From Turbatrix aceti (Eukaryota > Nematoda > Chromadorea > Rhabditida > Panagrolaimidae), in assembly GCA_963969345.1 (NCBI GenBank), contig OZ017770.1, positions 3,171,246 to 3,235,245 on the forward strand: DNA of 64,000 nucleotides, written 5' to 3'. A program made the translations under genes and the position numbers. Shown in pieces: positions 1 through 10,175 of this stretch. The notes beneath the pieces were generated by a model. The model was not told the DNA's origin. It ran no database searches and saw only the letters and a list, made by a program, of their open reading frames with translations. Numbering within the stretch: position 1 is the first letter of the stretch; every line of letters begins with the position of its first letter.

Positions 1-310
1 GTAGTAGTTCTCTATGCCACTCGCGATAGATACTTTACTCACAAGCAAAGACCTGTAACCAATACATATAATACAATATACACAGGTCCAATCATTACCT
101 CAACAAGGGTGGAGTTCCGTCGGGTTGAGGTCTTTGGGTTGCTCTGGGCTTGCCTTCGGCCGGGCGTCGATCACGCAGCCAACGAACACGACCGCTCGCG
201 GCGACAGACAAAACAACAACTGAGACAATAGGAAAGGGAAATACAGGAAACAATTATTCTACGCGAGATACGAATGCGCACGCGTTGCACCAACTCGTAC
301 TCGCGTAACA
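1..310 (-). repeat. Long terminal repeat, left copy (3' LTR of the element)
   Basis: Matches 1263-1573 almost base for base. It ends CGCGTAACA, and its first base (T of TG) is cut off by the window edge. It carries one copy of the 26-base unit that is duplicated in the other LTR. Confidence 0.9.
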
Positions 311-320
311 CTTCCCTCTC

Positions 321-1181
321 TCAACAGAAACGGACAATAAGGGCTGAATCATGGGACAGGGGCAAATCTCCTTCCTGAGACGTCGTCGTCGGATTCACCC
401 TGCGACGGGTAGTCGTCGGGACACGTTTTCTTGCAAACACTCTGCGTCTGCGGCTTCTCGAAATCCGGCGTCGGTTTCGGTTGTCGTCCAAGAGTGCTTC
501 GGCAGGACTGATGTTACCGGGAACCATCTTGCTGGGACTGGTTCGGATGCTGAGCAGCATCAGGCGGACTGCTTCCTGCAGGTCCACCACGTCGGCGTTC
601 ATCTTCAATCCATCCGTGAGCATGTGCACGTATCGCTCGGCTGGATACGGCAGGGACGGACAATGCTGGATGCTTTGAACATCTTCAATCGTAGGCAATA
701 GTGCTGGGTGTGCTGCCTTCGCACGTGGCACGCACTTGCCTTCGGTGATAACAGGAACACTCGCTATCACCACTTTCCCCTCCTTTTTGACATTGCACTG
801 GCTTGCAATCGTCTGGGGTACCGCTTCTGCTCGTCCTTCAAACTTGACTTTCGAGAGCTGGTCATCGTTGGCTGCTTCTGCGATCCGCACGGCAAGGGTC
901 CGACCGGCCTGGTCACCCTTCCGTTCATGAATGGTCGCTGCACCGATGTGATCCTGGGATCCTGCGAAGTCGTCGAATTGATGGCACGTGCACTCCTTGA
1001 CATATAGACACGACCATCGGGTTTTCTGCTGATTGACCCTGGCCTCCTGGATCGATGATCGCTTTGAGACTGCAACCGCTCCGATTGCTGGCCCTGCAGC
1101 TTTCGCGGCAAGCGGTTTGCTCTTCTTCGCATCCTTCTCGGGCTCGGTCGTGAGATCTGTCTTGTTCGGAGTTGCGGGCAT
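321..1181 (-). pseudogene. Retroelement polyprotein remnant: N-terminal segment joined to integrase end
   Basis: This is a single open frame of 286 codons inside the LTR element. Residues 1 to about 60 are a charged, alanine/lysine-rich stretch that I do not recognise; gag-like is a guess. Residues about 180-230 contain the ending typical of Gypsy/retroviral integrase cores: an AER segment, then LQEAVRLMLLSIRTSPSK followed by ISPAEALL, equivalent to the familiar YRTTPH...SPAELL motif. The DDE catalytic residues and everything between gag and the integrase end are missing. The tail is arginine-rich. The frame therefore looks like a deletion derivative that kept an open frame by chance or selection. 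Whether it is translated is unknown. Confidence 0.6.
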
Positions 1182-1236
1182 GGCTTGGATCGGCTTCTCG
1201 TCACCTCTGTAGGTCGCCGAATCCTCTCGTCACCAA

Positions 1237-1573
1237 TGTAGTAGTTCTCTATGCCACTCGCATGTAGTATTTCTCTATGCCACTCGCGATAGATACTTTA
1301 CTCACAAGCAAAGACCTGTAACCAATACATATAATACAATATACACAGGTCCAATCATTACCTCAACAAGGGTGGAGTTCCGTCGGGTTGAGGTCTTTGG
1401 GTTGCTCTGGGCTTGCCTTCGGCCGGGCGTCGATCACGCAGCCAACGAACACGACCGCTCGCGGCGACAGACAAAACAACAACTGAGACAATAGGAAAGG
1501 GAAATACAGGAAACAATTATTCTACGCGAGATACGAATGCGCACGCGTTGCACCAACTCGTACTCGCGTAACA
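1237..1573 (-). repeat. Long terminal repeat, right copy (5' LTR of the element)
   Basis: Starts TGTAGTAG and ends TAACA. It is 26 bases longer than the left LTR because the end unit, beginning TGTAGTAGTTCTCTATGCC, is repeated in tandem with one or two changes at 1237-1288. The frames that cross this repeat are not genes. Confidence 0.9.
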
Positions 1574-1806
1574 AAACCTTTCCACGTACTATGCTTTTTT
1601 TCTCTCTCTCGCCTTTTGTCTGCCACCCGATGTAACTGTTGACTATATTTGTAATTGTCCATAATTTTGATATTTGCTTTAACGTGAACAGGTGAAACAT
1701 GCATTGTAATTTTTTAGGTATTGCTCGAGTTGAGCGGGACGCAATGCCTTATTGCTAAGCAACGGAGTGGTAGGTTTCCCCGTCGGTTGCTTCTAATACG
1801 GGCACA

Positions 1807-3305
1807 ATGGAGGACGAACAAAAACAATCTCTGCTTCCGAAACCAAAGGAGTCTGAAAATGGAATTGTGATTGTAAGTCCCTTTGTATTTATTTTTTGAA
1901 ATAATGTCTTATTTTAGACGCCAAATAGAAATCAAAATGGTGCTCATCCAGCTTCAGAGAGCTGGGCAAATTACATTCAATCTTTCACGTTGGTATTTCT
2001 TACGGTTCAGCAAACGTTGCAACCCTTGCTCGTGCGCGAAGCTCATCGTCAGGCTAAAACTCCACTGATTACGAGTACCATGGTGTTGGTCACTGAAGTT
2101 ATTCGACTTTTTCTCTGCTGCATGCACCTCATCAGTCGTCAGTGCTCATGTAGAAAGTCTGTTTTTTTGTTCACGTGGGATTCATTCAATCTCCTGTTTT
2201 TCCTTTTCAGCTTTACGGATGAACTTGTCCGTGCTTTTTTTCACAACAAAAGAGAAACTTTTAAAGTTTGTTTACCTGCTCTTATCTATGTGATCCAGAA
2301 TAACATGTACTTTTTTGCACTCCGTAATCTGGATGCAACGCTCTTCAGTGTAAGTTAATGTTTTTTGTCAATTGTGCGAATGATTGGAATGCATTTCCCA
2401 TGCCTTTCAGATAACGTACCAGCTCAGAATTCTCACGACTGCTTTGTTGACGGTCGTTTTGCTGCGTCGTGTATTTTCATTGCCACAATGGGGCGCCCTG
2501 TTCATTTCGCTTCTCGGTGTTATCTGTGTTCAGATTTCCAGCCAGCAGAATGCTCAGCACGTCGATCACCCTCAGCACGCGACGGATCAGCTGATCGGAC
2601 TTATCACCGTCTTGGCAATGTGCTGGATGTCTGCATTTGCCGGTGTTTTCCTCGAAGGCGTGCTCAAAAATAGCTCGTGTGATATTTGGCTTCAAAACAT
2701 TCGGCTTAGCGTCATCACGCTTCCTATCGCTGCCATGACTTGTTTTCGTGATTATGACGTGCTCCAGAAAAGTAAGTTTACTTTTATTCATGTTTTGGGA
2801 TGTGAATTTCCGGGAAGAATGACAAAAATATGTTTTTTTTGTTGTTGGAAACATTTTTTGATGCGTTATCAATATTTTTTCAATATTTTTAAAAGCATGA
2901 TTACTGGAAATCATGACTCAATCATTTTCAGACGGCTTCTTCCATGGCTGGACCGCTCTCGTCTGGACAATCAGTACATCGAGTGCCGTGGGAGGCGTCG
3001 TTGTAGCTGCCGTTCTGAAGTACGCAGACAATATCAAAAAAAGTTACTGCCAAAGCGTAGCCCTCGGTAGCACCGCGATGCTTTCCATTGCAATCGGCGA
3101 CTCCCAACCTTCCGTCCTTCTCTTCACAGGCGTAGCACTGGTTATCGTATCCATCTTCGTGTATTCTCTCTATCCTCCCAAACCTCAGTCTAAGGCTCTA
3201 GTCAATGAATTAGATGAATCTTCTTCGGATTCGGAAGATTACATCGATGAGGAAAAAGTCATTACGGCATCACCACCCGGTATTGATCACGTTGAAAAAT
3301 CGTAG
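1807..3305 (+). CDS. Nucleotide-sugar transporter, SLC35A (UDP-galactose/UDP-GlcNAc type) family
   Basis: Five exons joined in frame: 1807-1872, 1918-2141, 2211-2349, 2411-2771, 2932-3305 (387 residues, the usual SLC35A length). Family knowledge: Golgi membrane antiporters exchanging UDP-sugars for UMP. Seen here: multiple hydrophobic segments, the core ITYQLRILTTAL after LDATLFS (family: NLPAATFQVTYQLKILTTA), a SAFAGVFLEGVLK segment (family: SGFAGVYFEKILK), GFFHGWTALVW, and the conserved KYADNI near the C-terminus. The tail after the last membrane helix is acidic and serine-rich (SSSDSEDYIDEE). The second donor (GTGCTC at 2142) is weak but is the one that keeps the phase. The exact sugar cannot be told from sequence. 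Confidence 0.9.
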
Positions 3306-3789
3306 GGGTTTTCTGACGTGTAGTGACTCATGTAAAAATAATTTATTGTGTTCTGTATCTCTGCGTTGTGTACTAAACATATTTTTATGAATATTTATTG
3401 TGGTCTGCTTTTGTCGGGTCATAAACAGTTTTTTTTTTAAATTTGTCCCAATATTGTATTCGTTTGGTTGGTAAAAGCCACCCAAATACAATTAAAATAG
3501 GAGACGTTCATACACAACGTGTTCCGTTAGCGTGTTCCATTTGATTTACAAGTGTAACGTGCAAAGCTTTTCTAGTATTTTTTAAAATAAAATATCCAAC
3601 ATATTTTTTTAATTAAATATTTTTGCCATCTGGAGTGAAATTTTTAGTGTTTAAAATTTCAGAATAAAAATTATAATTATCTTGTAACGCCAACGGAAAA
3701 TATACTTTTTGTACAGAACATTCTGACGCCGATAAGAAAAACAAAGCATTCAAACATTTATTTCAACAAAATTGAGCTTTTTTTGAGTA
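3306..3789. other. Intergenic, between convergent gene ends
   Basis: AT-rich sequence between the ends of the transporter (+) and the ZP gene (-). An AATAAA-type string lies in the AAAATAAAATATCC stretch near 3585-3600. No open frame or RNA gene is recognisable. Confidence 0.5.
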
Positions 3790-4750
3790 CTATTGTAAAG
3801 CTTCATAGAGAAATTTGCACATCAATGGCATGAGTACGCTGCCGACGATGGACGGCCACGAATCCCACATTGGATGCACCGCAGCACCTCTGTTTGTAAA
3901 CATCGGAGGTTCTGTAAAAAGTTCGGGATAGCATAATCGATCGATGTGTTCTGTGTTGTTCCAAACGTTGTCATGCAACTTTCCAGGCACAGTATCCACG
4001 CAGTTTTTTGGCGGCTAAAGTAATGACAGCTTTATCTGCAAATGAATGCTTCAACCTACAGTTATCTTCTCACAACTATCTTCGCATAGATGACAGAGTT
4101 TAACCGTGCACGAAAGTCGAATATGTGTCGAACCGACCAGGCGTACCGATAGCCAGCCAAGAGAACGGGCGCGCAACAGAGAATACTCGTATCTCGGTGT
4201 TTGAAGCATGGATTTTTCAACTGTGCAACTAGAAAGCGGCAAGATTTGTAAAGGCAATGGTATGGAAAAAATGGCTAACCCATTATCATCGATGAGATAG
4301 ACGGGATTATGAACGCTTCCAGTCCAGCAATTTTCTACCCTCATGGCGTATTCTTTGACTGAAAAAATGAATAGATGAGTCAAAAATTAGATAATAACAA
4401 AATAAGCATACGATCCGATTCACATTTCCAATTATAGCACACTTTGGTGTTCCATCCTATCTTTGTGGTATGATTGATGGCTGGCTGGGCGCAGTTGTTT
4501 TTATGCAGTGTCAAAGTGCATTTTGGAATGTTACGAGTAGCATTTTCGGACGTAACAAATACGGTCAAATCGTCGATGAGAACGCTGACATCTGTTTTGA
4601 TCAAATCGCTAAACTGAGAATTGAACTTTCCGTTGAGTCCTGTCTATAACTTTTAAAAATTGAAAAAAAAGAACAACAAAAATAAAATCTTACAAAGTTC
4701 AGGGTGAAGTATATTAACAATCTGAGAACTGAATGATAGCACCAATTCAT
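3790..4750 (-). CDS. Small ZP (zona pellucida)-domain membrane protein
   Basis: Four exons joined in frame: 4694-4750, 4412-4643, 4060-4358, 3790-4014 (270 residues). The N-terminus is a signal peptide (MNWCYHSVLRLLIYFTLNF). The middle carries the second half of a ZP module: an NCW segment followed by YLIDDNG, then IRLSCTVKLC and paired cysteines (CHLCEDSC), matching the cysteine pattern of ZP-C domains. The first half is short and only weakly like ZP-N. A hydrophobic segment near the C-terminus (IVGSVLMPLMCKFL) may be the membrane anchor or propeptide. ZP proteins polymerise in extracellular matrices such as cuticle. No clear dibasic cleavage site was noticed before the anchor. A cuticlin-like role is plausible but not shown. 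Confidence 0.75.
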
Positions 4751-5893
4751 GACTGTCCTGGTTACTCTAGTAACCCAATAATTGACAAGCAAGGCATTCA
4801 GAACATCACCCGGATGGGGATTGCGGGTGTGAGTGACCAGAGTGACAACAGAGTTTCAGGAATCAAGTTGAGGCCAAAAATGGCATAAAAGAGCTTGAGC
4901 TGGCAAAGGCTATGTTTTAACCCAAAGCGGACAACTGGCTATGAATAAAGGAAATCGACGGGTGAAAAAAAAGCAAAACCCCCCAGATTACAGGTCCCAA
5001 GGGATGAATCGTCTTGTTGGTATTTTGTTGACCACTGGAGAATGCATGCATGCCCTCTACACCCCTCCCTGCCTGCTTGAATCCTTCACATATTTTTGCA
5101 TTGTCTTAGACAGCCTCCAAGTGTCATATTTTTGCTTTGTATACATGGCACTCACCATACAAGCTGCCAAAGCGCATCGTTTATTTTTTTGACACCCGGA
5201 TGCAGAAAAAGGTTGATTGGTGAGAAATCGCACTTTTTTGTCCGCAAAATGTTTTGCCAGAGGCGTTGAGCCCCTGGTAATGATGTTTATGCAAAATGCA
5301 AAATCATAAAGGAAAAGTAAAAGTCATTAGATGAATCAGTAGCTGTTTGGGTCGTTGGTTAATCAACATGTTGCTCATTTGTCAAAATCTGTCAGTGCTT
5401 TGGCATTTAAACGGTGGAATTTAAAGCTTTATTTGACTTTAAAAGCTAAACTCTGTTACCAACGCTCGATGACTTTTGGCAGCTTGTCAAGATTAATGGT
5501 GTCCCGTTAGAATACCAACTCATAAACGACAACTTTCGTCAAAACACGCTGTTTCATAAGAACACAAAATGCTATGTAACCATCAATGGCGCTCCACTAA
5601 ATAAACGTCATCAAAGATGGATTACGGAGGTCGAACAGGCCAAGTTTAATAATTTCTGAGCTATCTATCCGCGCGCCATTCGCGCCCTCTGCGGGCACGA
5701 TTAGGCTATCTTTAAGTGCACTTCCCGTTTGATTCATCCTGCACGCCTGCTGCAAGTCTGCGACACTGCCCGCCTCTGCCTGCTCTCACAGGACTGGCCC
5801 GCCAACGAGCCAAGCCGAGGGTCAGTCCAATCCAACATACTTGTTGATCCACAGGTTGTGAGCTAATTTTTTATCGCCATCAGTTGTCACACG
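4751..5893. other. Intergenic between divergent genes, with a short unexplained open frame
   Basis: Upstream region shared by the ZP gene (-) and the aminopeptidase homologue (+). A start-less open frame of 69 codons lies at 5450-5659 (+); it contains two similar short segments (KINGVPL and TINGAPL). It has no ATG and no recognised family, and may be a relic. An ATG-started 83-codon frame at 4941-5192 shows no supporting features. Nothing else is recognisable. Confidence 0.4.
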
Positions 5894-8800
5894 ATGACAG
5901 CTACATCCACGTTGAGATTGTTAATTTTTTCTGCTTTATTGTTGTTGATTGTGGGTATCGCCGGTGTGGTATTGTTTCTGAAAGGCGGTGATGCGTCCTC
6001 GGAGCTTGGCAATATCGATGCCGTTAATGCGACCCCTGCTACGTTTGTGCCTGTCCTTGCATCCAATCATCCAACCGAAGAAGAACATGAAAACGATCAC
6101 GATAGAACAATCTACGTGATTGAAATTGAAAATGTGACAACTCCCGCGACTCCTACCGTAACCATCGAGTCATCGATACCAGATTCCTCTCCGGAATCCG
6201 AAGTTGATGCTGTTGATGATCTTGAGAGCTGTAAATTACGGCACAGAAATTTGTCAAAAGAGCAATGCTCGCCCCCGTTGCCTCGGTATGTTGCCATTAA
6301 TCTTATGAATCACTCCCCGCTAGTGTTTATCTGATATCAGGTTTAGCCTGATATCAGGGTCTGATACTGATACTGATATCAGATCAGTATCAGTCAGGCA
6401 AGAATTTTGAAAGGTCAACATGATATCATGATAGCAAAAATCAATATCAGTCAGTATCATGATCTCAGAAAAAAGTATCATGATACTGATATCTCGATCA
6501 AAAAAACGGAAGCAACAACAAAAAGCGGGTTTAAAGCAGTGTGGCAAAATTTCGCGAGAGATTACAATCCGTGAAAAAATCTCCGGAGTATAAAAACTAG
6601 GTTTTACCGTCATTTTTTTCGTTATTTTTTATTTTTGAACACTGAAATCTTCTGCGAAATTTTTTTTACCCGAAAGAATCTCCGGATATTCTCCGGAGAA
6701 ATTCTCTTGAGAGATTTTGAAGATTCACTTTTTTTACTAGTTTTTCTAAACGACGACAATGCATGTTATTTATTCAAATGAAATTGAATTTGAGATTTTT
6801 TGTGGGATTTTTTTCATATCAGACAGATATCACGATATCAGACTGATATCATGATATCAGCCTGATATCAGGTTACTATCAGTCAGGCACGTTTTTTTTC
6901 CTTCAACCTGATATCAGTATCAGATCATGATACTTTTTTTAAGTATCAGATCAGATCATGATATCAAAAAAACGGTATCAGATAAACACTACTCCCCGCA
7001 CACTGATTTGGAAAACATATGTGTCGGTGGCGGCAGTAGTCTGTTGTTTTTTCATTAAGGTCACTGTTATAGCCAAATTATTGCAACGGGTCCCGTCGGA
7101 GACTTCATTACCCAAACACCTCTGCTTTACCTACACAACGAGCCACTGCACTACGACGTACAATTCAGGATAGAAAACAAGAATGAAAAATTCTTCGGAG
7201 GCGAGGTACATGCTTTCTTGAAGGTTCACAAAAGAACCGATATCTTGGCACTGCATGCGGACCGTACAATCGGCGACTTATCGGATGAGCGCATTGCTGT
7301 GTTCAAATGCTCGACTGGTAGGTGTCGTAAAACTTCAATAAATGATCGCTTAGGACTCCCACGGCTTTCTGGTGCTTCAGTTTGCAACTGCCGGTGTCTG
7401 GTGTCCCCTTTTAGACGAGCGCAAATTTAAAAGCGGTTTTTTCTTTATTCTTTTACTTGGGAAAGATATCTGTTTGCAGGCACGCAGATATGTGTCCGGT
7501 CAGTGACAAAACTCATCGACCAGCAGCTGTTGATTCTCTCACTCACCGAAGAGGTTGCCGAGGGCACCCTTTTGTCTATCGAAGTCCCCCACTTTGAGAC
7601 TGTGATCCCGATCAATGCGGGTCTCTTTGTGCAGAAACCCGAGCAATGGGAGCGAGACCGATCCTGGATCATTGGATCTTTCTTTGAGAAGTCAGGCGCT
7701 CGTTCCGTATTTCCATGCATCGACGAAAAAATTGCCCGAGCAACATTCACTCTCTGTTTAATTCATCCCGAAGGAATTCAAGCAAGGTATTTAATACCCT
7801 CTTTAATCACATTAAAACGGATGTTTTTTTCTAGAAGTAACATGCCAATTGACCGATCAACAAAAATGCAGGGATTGACAGAGACCTGCTTTGAAGAGAC
7901 GCCGGCTATCAACCCCTTCCAGTACGGCTTTGTAATGTTTGACAACCTTCAGAACATTGGCGGCGAAAACAGCTCATCGCCAGTTGAGGCGTTTGTCGGC
8001 AAACATCTCGATAGCACTGGTTCGCAATGGATTCTGTCTGAAACGCAAGGTGTGGTCGAAAGTATGCATCAATTTACAAAAACACCTCTGGCTGTTCCGA
8101 AGATTTCCATTGTTTCGTCGCTTATCGAGGCCGAAGCTACCCACAGTCTTGGTTTGGTTGTCGTCAAAGCCAACTGGATCGAGTACCCCAAATATGCCCT
8201 GCCTCACCTCATCTTGACTCGTCAAATTGTTGAGCAATGGATTTCTTCCGTCCTAACCATCTGTGAAGCAGGCACCAACTTTTGCGCCCAGGTAAACTGT
8301 TGTTCCGACTGCATAAACATAATCCTGTCGCCCCCGCGCAATCGTCTGCCATTGGCGGATTGTTTTTCGGTTACCTTACCCCTCTGCCTGCTCGCATTGC
8401 ATAGCCTGGCATTTAGAGAATCATTGCTTTTACACCTCGCCGCTTTTTTTACGGACTATCCGAAGCGACAGGGCTGACAGTTGGTATGCACAAAAACTAA
8501 ACAATGCCCTATTTCTCGTCTTCCATTACAACAAATTGCTTCTTCCGCTCTGTTTATGAATGGAAGGTTCAAAGCTTTATTTTTTTACAGGACGGTTTGG
8601 CAGCCTACTTGGAATGGAAAATCTCAGCCCAAAAAACAGAGCTGAACATGACAACTACCCGACGATTGACCGAAGCACGGAGCCATGCCATAGCAACTGC
8701 GGCTGAAAAGATGAAGCTGAGATTTACGCACGGCGCACTGCATAACGATGCATCTGAGTGCGCGGACCGGGCTGCGATGGTCTATCAGACGGTGGAAAAC

Positions 8801-9579
8801 ATTTTTGGTCAGGCCAAAATGCTTGCCTTCATTGAGCAGCTGTTCAGAAACTTTGCCGGCAAAAAGTGCGCGACAATTGATGACGTTGCCAATGAACTCG
8901 AAGCAGCAACCAATTCCTCAGTTTCAAGTATGCACATTTTTTTTACATAAAAAAATGAAAATTTCAATTTCAGAACACATGTTTCTGTCGTTTGCGAAAA
9001 ACACAGGGTACCCCATTGTGCGTGTCGAACACGAAGCGTCTGGAATTCTCACCCTTGGCCACAGTGTTTATGGCAACCGAACGGTGCCTTTCACGTTTTC
9101 CATCGATGTTTTGGACGACCAGCGCCGAAAAACGCATCACATTGTCAACGAGCACGACGTCCGGATGAATAGGCCGTCACGCTTTGTTGTGATCGATCCT
9201 GATAAGCAAGGCTATCAGCGCACTGTTTACAACGTACGTGCTCTTTTGCATTTTAACATTTTAATTTCGTGATTTTTAGCCTGAAAGCTACGAGAACATG
9301 ATCACGTGTTTGACCACACCCGAAACATGCCCCGTCCAGGCAAACCTGGTGCATACCGCCTTTAACGATATGTGCTGGGCTTTTCTCGAAAACGTCCTCG
9401 ACACCACAACCGAACGCACGGCCCGTTGGCATTCTCTCTTTGGCAAACTCACAAGCCTGACGTGGTCTTTTGATACAGATTGTCGATGTTGTATGCAGTC
9501 GCAATCCACGGCAACGGGAGCATGCAAATGGACGTGGAGAGACAAGTGTGCGTCTCTCAATATCGCAAATCGATCTTAA
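5894..9579 (+). CDS. M1-family aminopeptidase homologue, catalytically dead (pseudopeptidase)
   Basis: Seven exons joined in frame: 5894-6285, 7073-7317, 7480-7786, 7835-8291, 8591-8927, 8974-9233, 9280-9579 (765 residues; active M1 enzymes are about 900). It is a type II membrane protein: residues 8-29 form the anchor, then a stalk with acidic and threonine-rich stretches. The M1 fold is visible in PLHYDVQF, the LALHA strand, the FPCIDEK segment (family FPCFDEP) and a TP segment. The active site is gone. The position of GAMEN reads ATHSLGL; HEXXHQW reads RQIVEQW, so both zinc histidines and the catalytic Glu are replaced; and NEGFA reads QDGLA, so the third zinc ligand is Asp. The C-terminal helical domain is short. 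It probably acts as a receptor or scaffold. The first intron carries a hAT MITE. Confidence 0.85.
6321..6991. mobile_element. Non-autonomous hAT-type MITE (671 bp) in an intron
   Basis: The element is bounded by a perfect 8-base target-site duplication CTCCCCGC (6313-6320 and 6992-6999). It has terminal inverted repeats TAGTGTTTATCTGATA (left) and its reverse complement (right). An 8-base duplication and TAGNG ends are the hAT hallmarks. Both subterminal regions (about 6330-6500 and 6800-6975) are packed with the palindrome CTGATATCAG and variants such as CATGATATCATG, as expected for hAT subterminal transposase sites. There is no transposase frame. It sits wholly inside intron 1 (6286-7072) of the aminopeptidase homologue. 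Confidence 0.88.
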
Positions 9580-10175
9580 CGGCAAAAAATTTTTTTTTAA
9601 TATGATCCGTGAATGTTTTCCTTTTTTCCTCATCCACTGAATGTCGTGTAGATATTGCCAGGCTGCCTTGATTATTTTTTACTTAAAATAAACACTTTAT
9701 TATTTGTTCTCTGATTTGTCGCGGAAAGGGTAGCTCACATACATAATATAGAAACATGCAAATTCACCTTTGACCCACAAAAAGTGAAACCATGCACAAA
9801 AGGACGGCAATTGGGTGAATGACTTACAAAAACAATATACAAATGAGCTCACAAAGTCGGGTAGATATGACTGCTTATAACAAAGTAGTAATTACAAGGC
9901 AGTGTGTATGTAAACGACGACTTCCCGGATATTTAGTTGTATTTAGATCTTTGAGGAATGCGGATTGCGATATAAAAATAAAAAAGCGATGATTATGCTC
10001 TATTGAGTGGCCGAAGTCCTGAAATGCAAAGAATTGTAAAGCTCTGAACTGGGATAGAATTAATAACCCAAAATGAAAGATGATGAGGTGAAAAGAAATG
10101 AAAAAATTGTCGGTGTGAGTGTGTGTGTGTGTGTGCGTGAGGTATGCCGAAGTGCAAAGAGGCATATATGTTAGT
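9580..10175. other. Intergenic between convergent gene ends, with a GT microsatellite
   Basis: Lies between the stops of the aminopeptidase homologue (+) and the type II receptor (-). It holds the AATAAA at 9687 and a (GT)n run at about 10113-10138. No gene seen. Confidence 0.6.
9687..9692 (+). terminator. Poly(A) signal AATAAA
   Basis: Canonical AATAAA 108 bases after the stop codon of the aminopeptidase homologue, followed by T-rich DNA. Confidence 0.55.

Larger units (their letters stand above)
1..1573 (-). mobile_element. Internally deleted LTR retrotransposon (Gypsy-like), minus orientation
   Basis: Two near-identical direct repeats (1-310 and 1237-1573) enclose about 0.9 kb. Both repeats end with CA, the complete right copy begins with TG, and the left copy lacks only its first base, lost at the window edge. 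Read on the minus strand, a purine-rich tract (GAGAGAGGGAAG) lies directly before the left LTR, as expected for the plus-strand primer of a retroelement running right to left. The interior holds only one frame of 286 codons, with no reverse transcriptase, RNase H or protease, so the copy cannot move by itself. The target-site duplication cannot be checked because the left flank is outside the window. The LTRs are almost identical apart from a 26-base tandem duplication, suggesting a young insertion. Confidence 0.85.

Noticed and set aside
1434..1700. 88-codon minus frame overlapping the right LTR
   Set aside because: Crosses the LTR boundary into flanking DNA; no protein features.
6330..6990. 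Palindromic repeat clusters as a possible CRISPR-like array or replication origin
   Set aside because: Spacing is irregular, the unit is a short palindrome, and the whole block is bounded by hAT-type inverted ends and an 8-base duplication.
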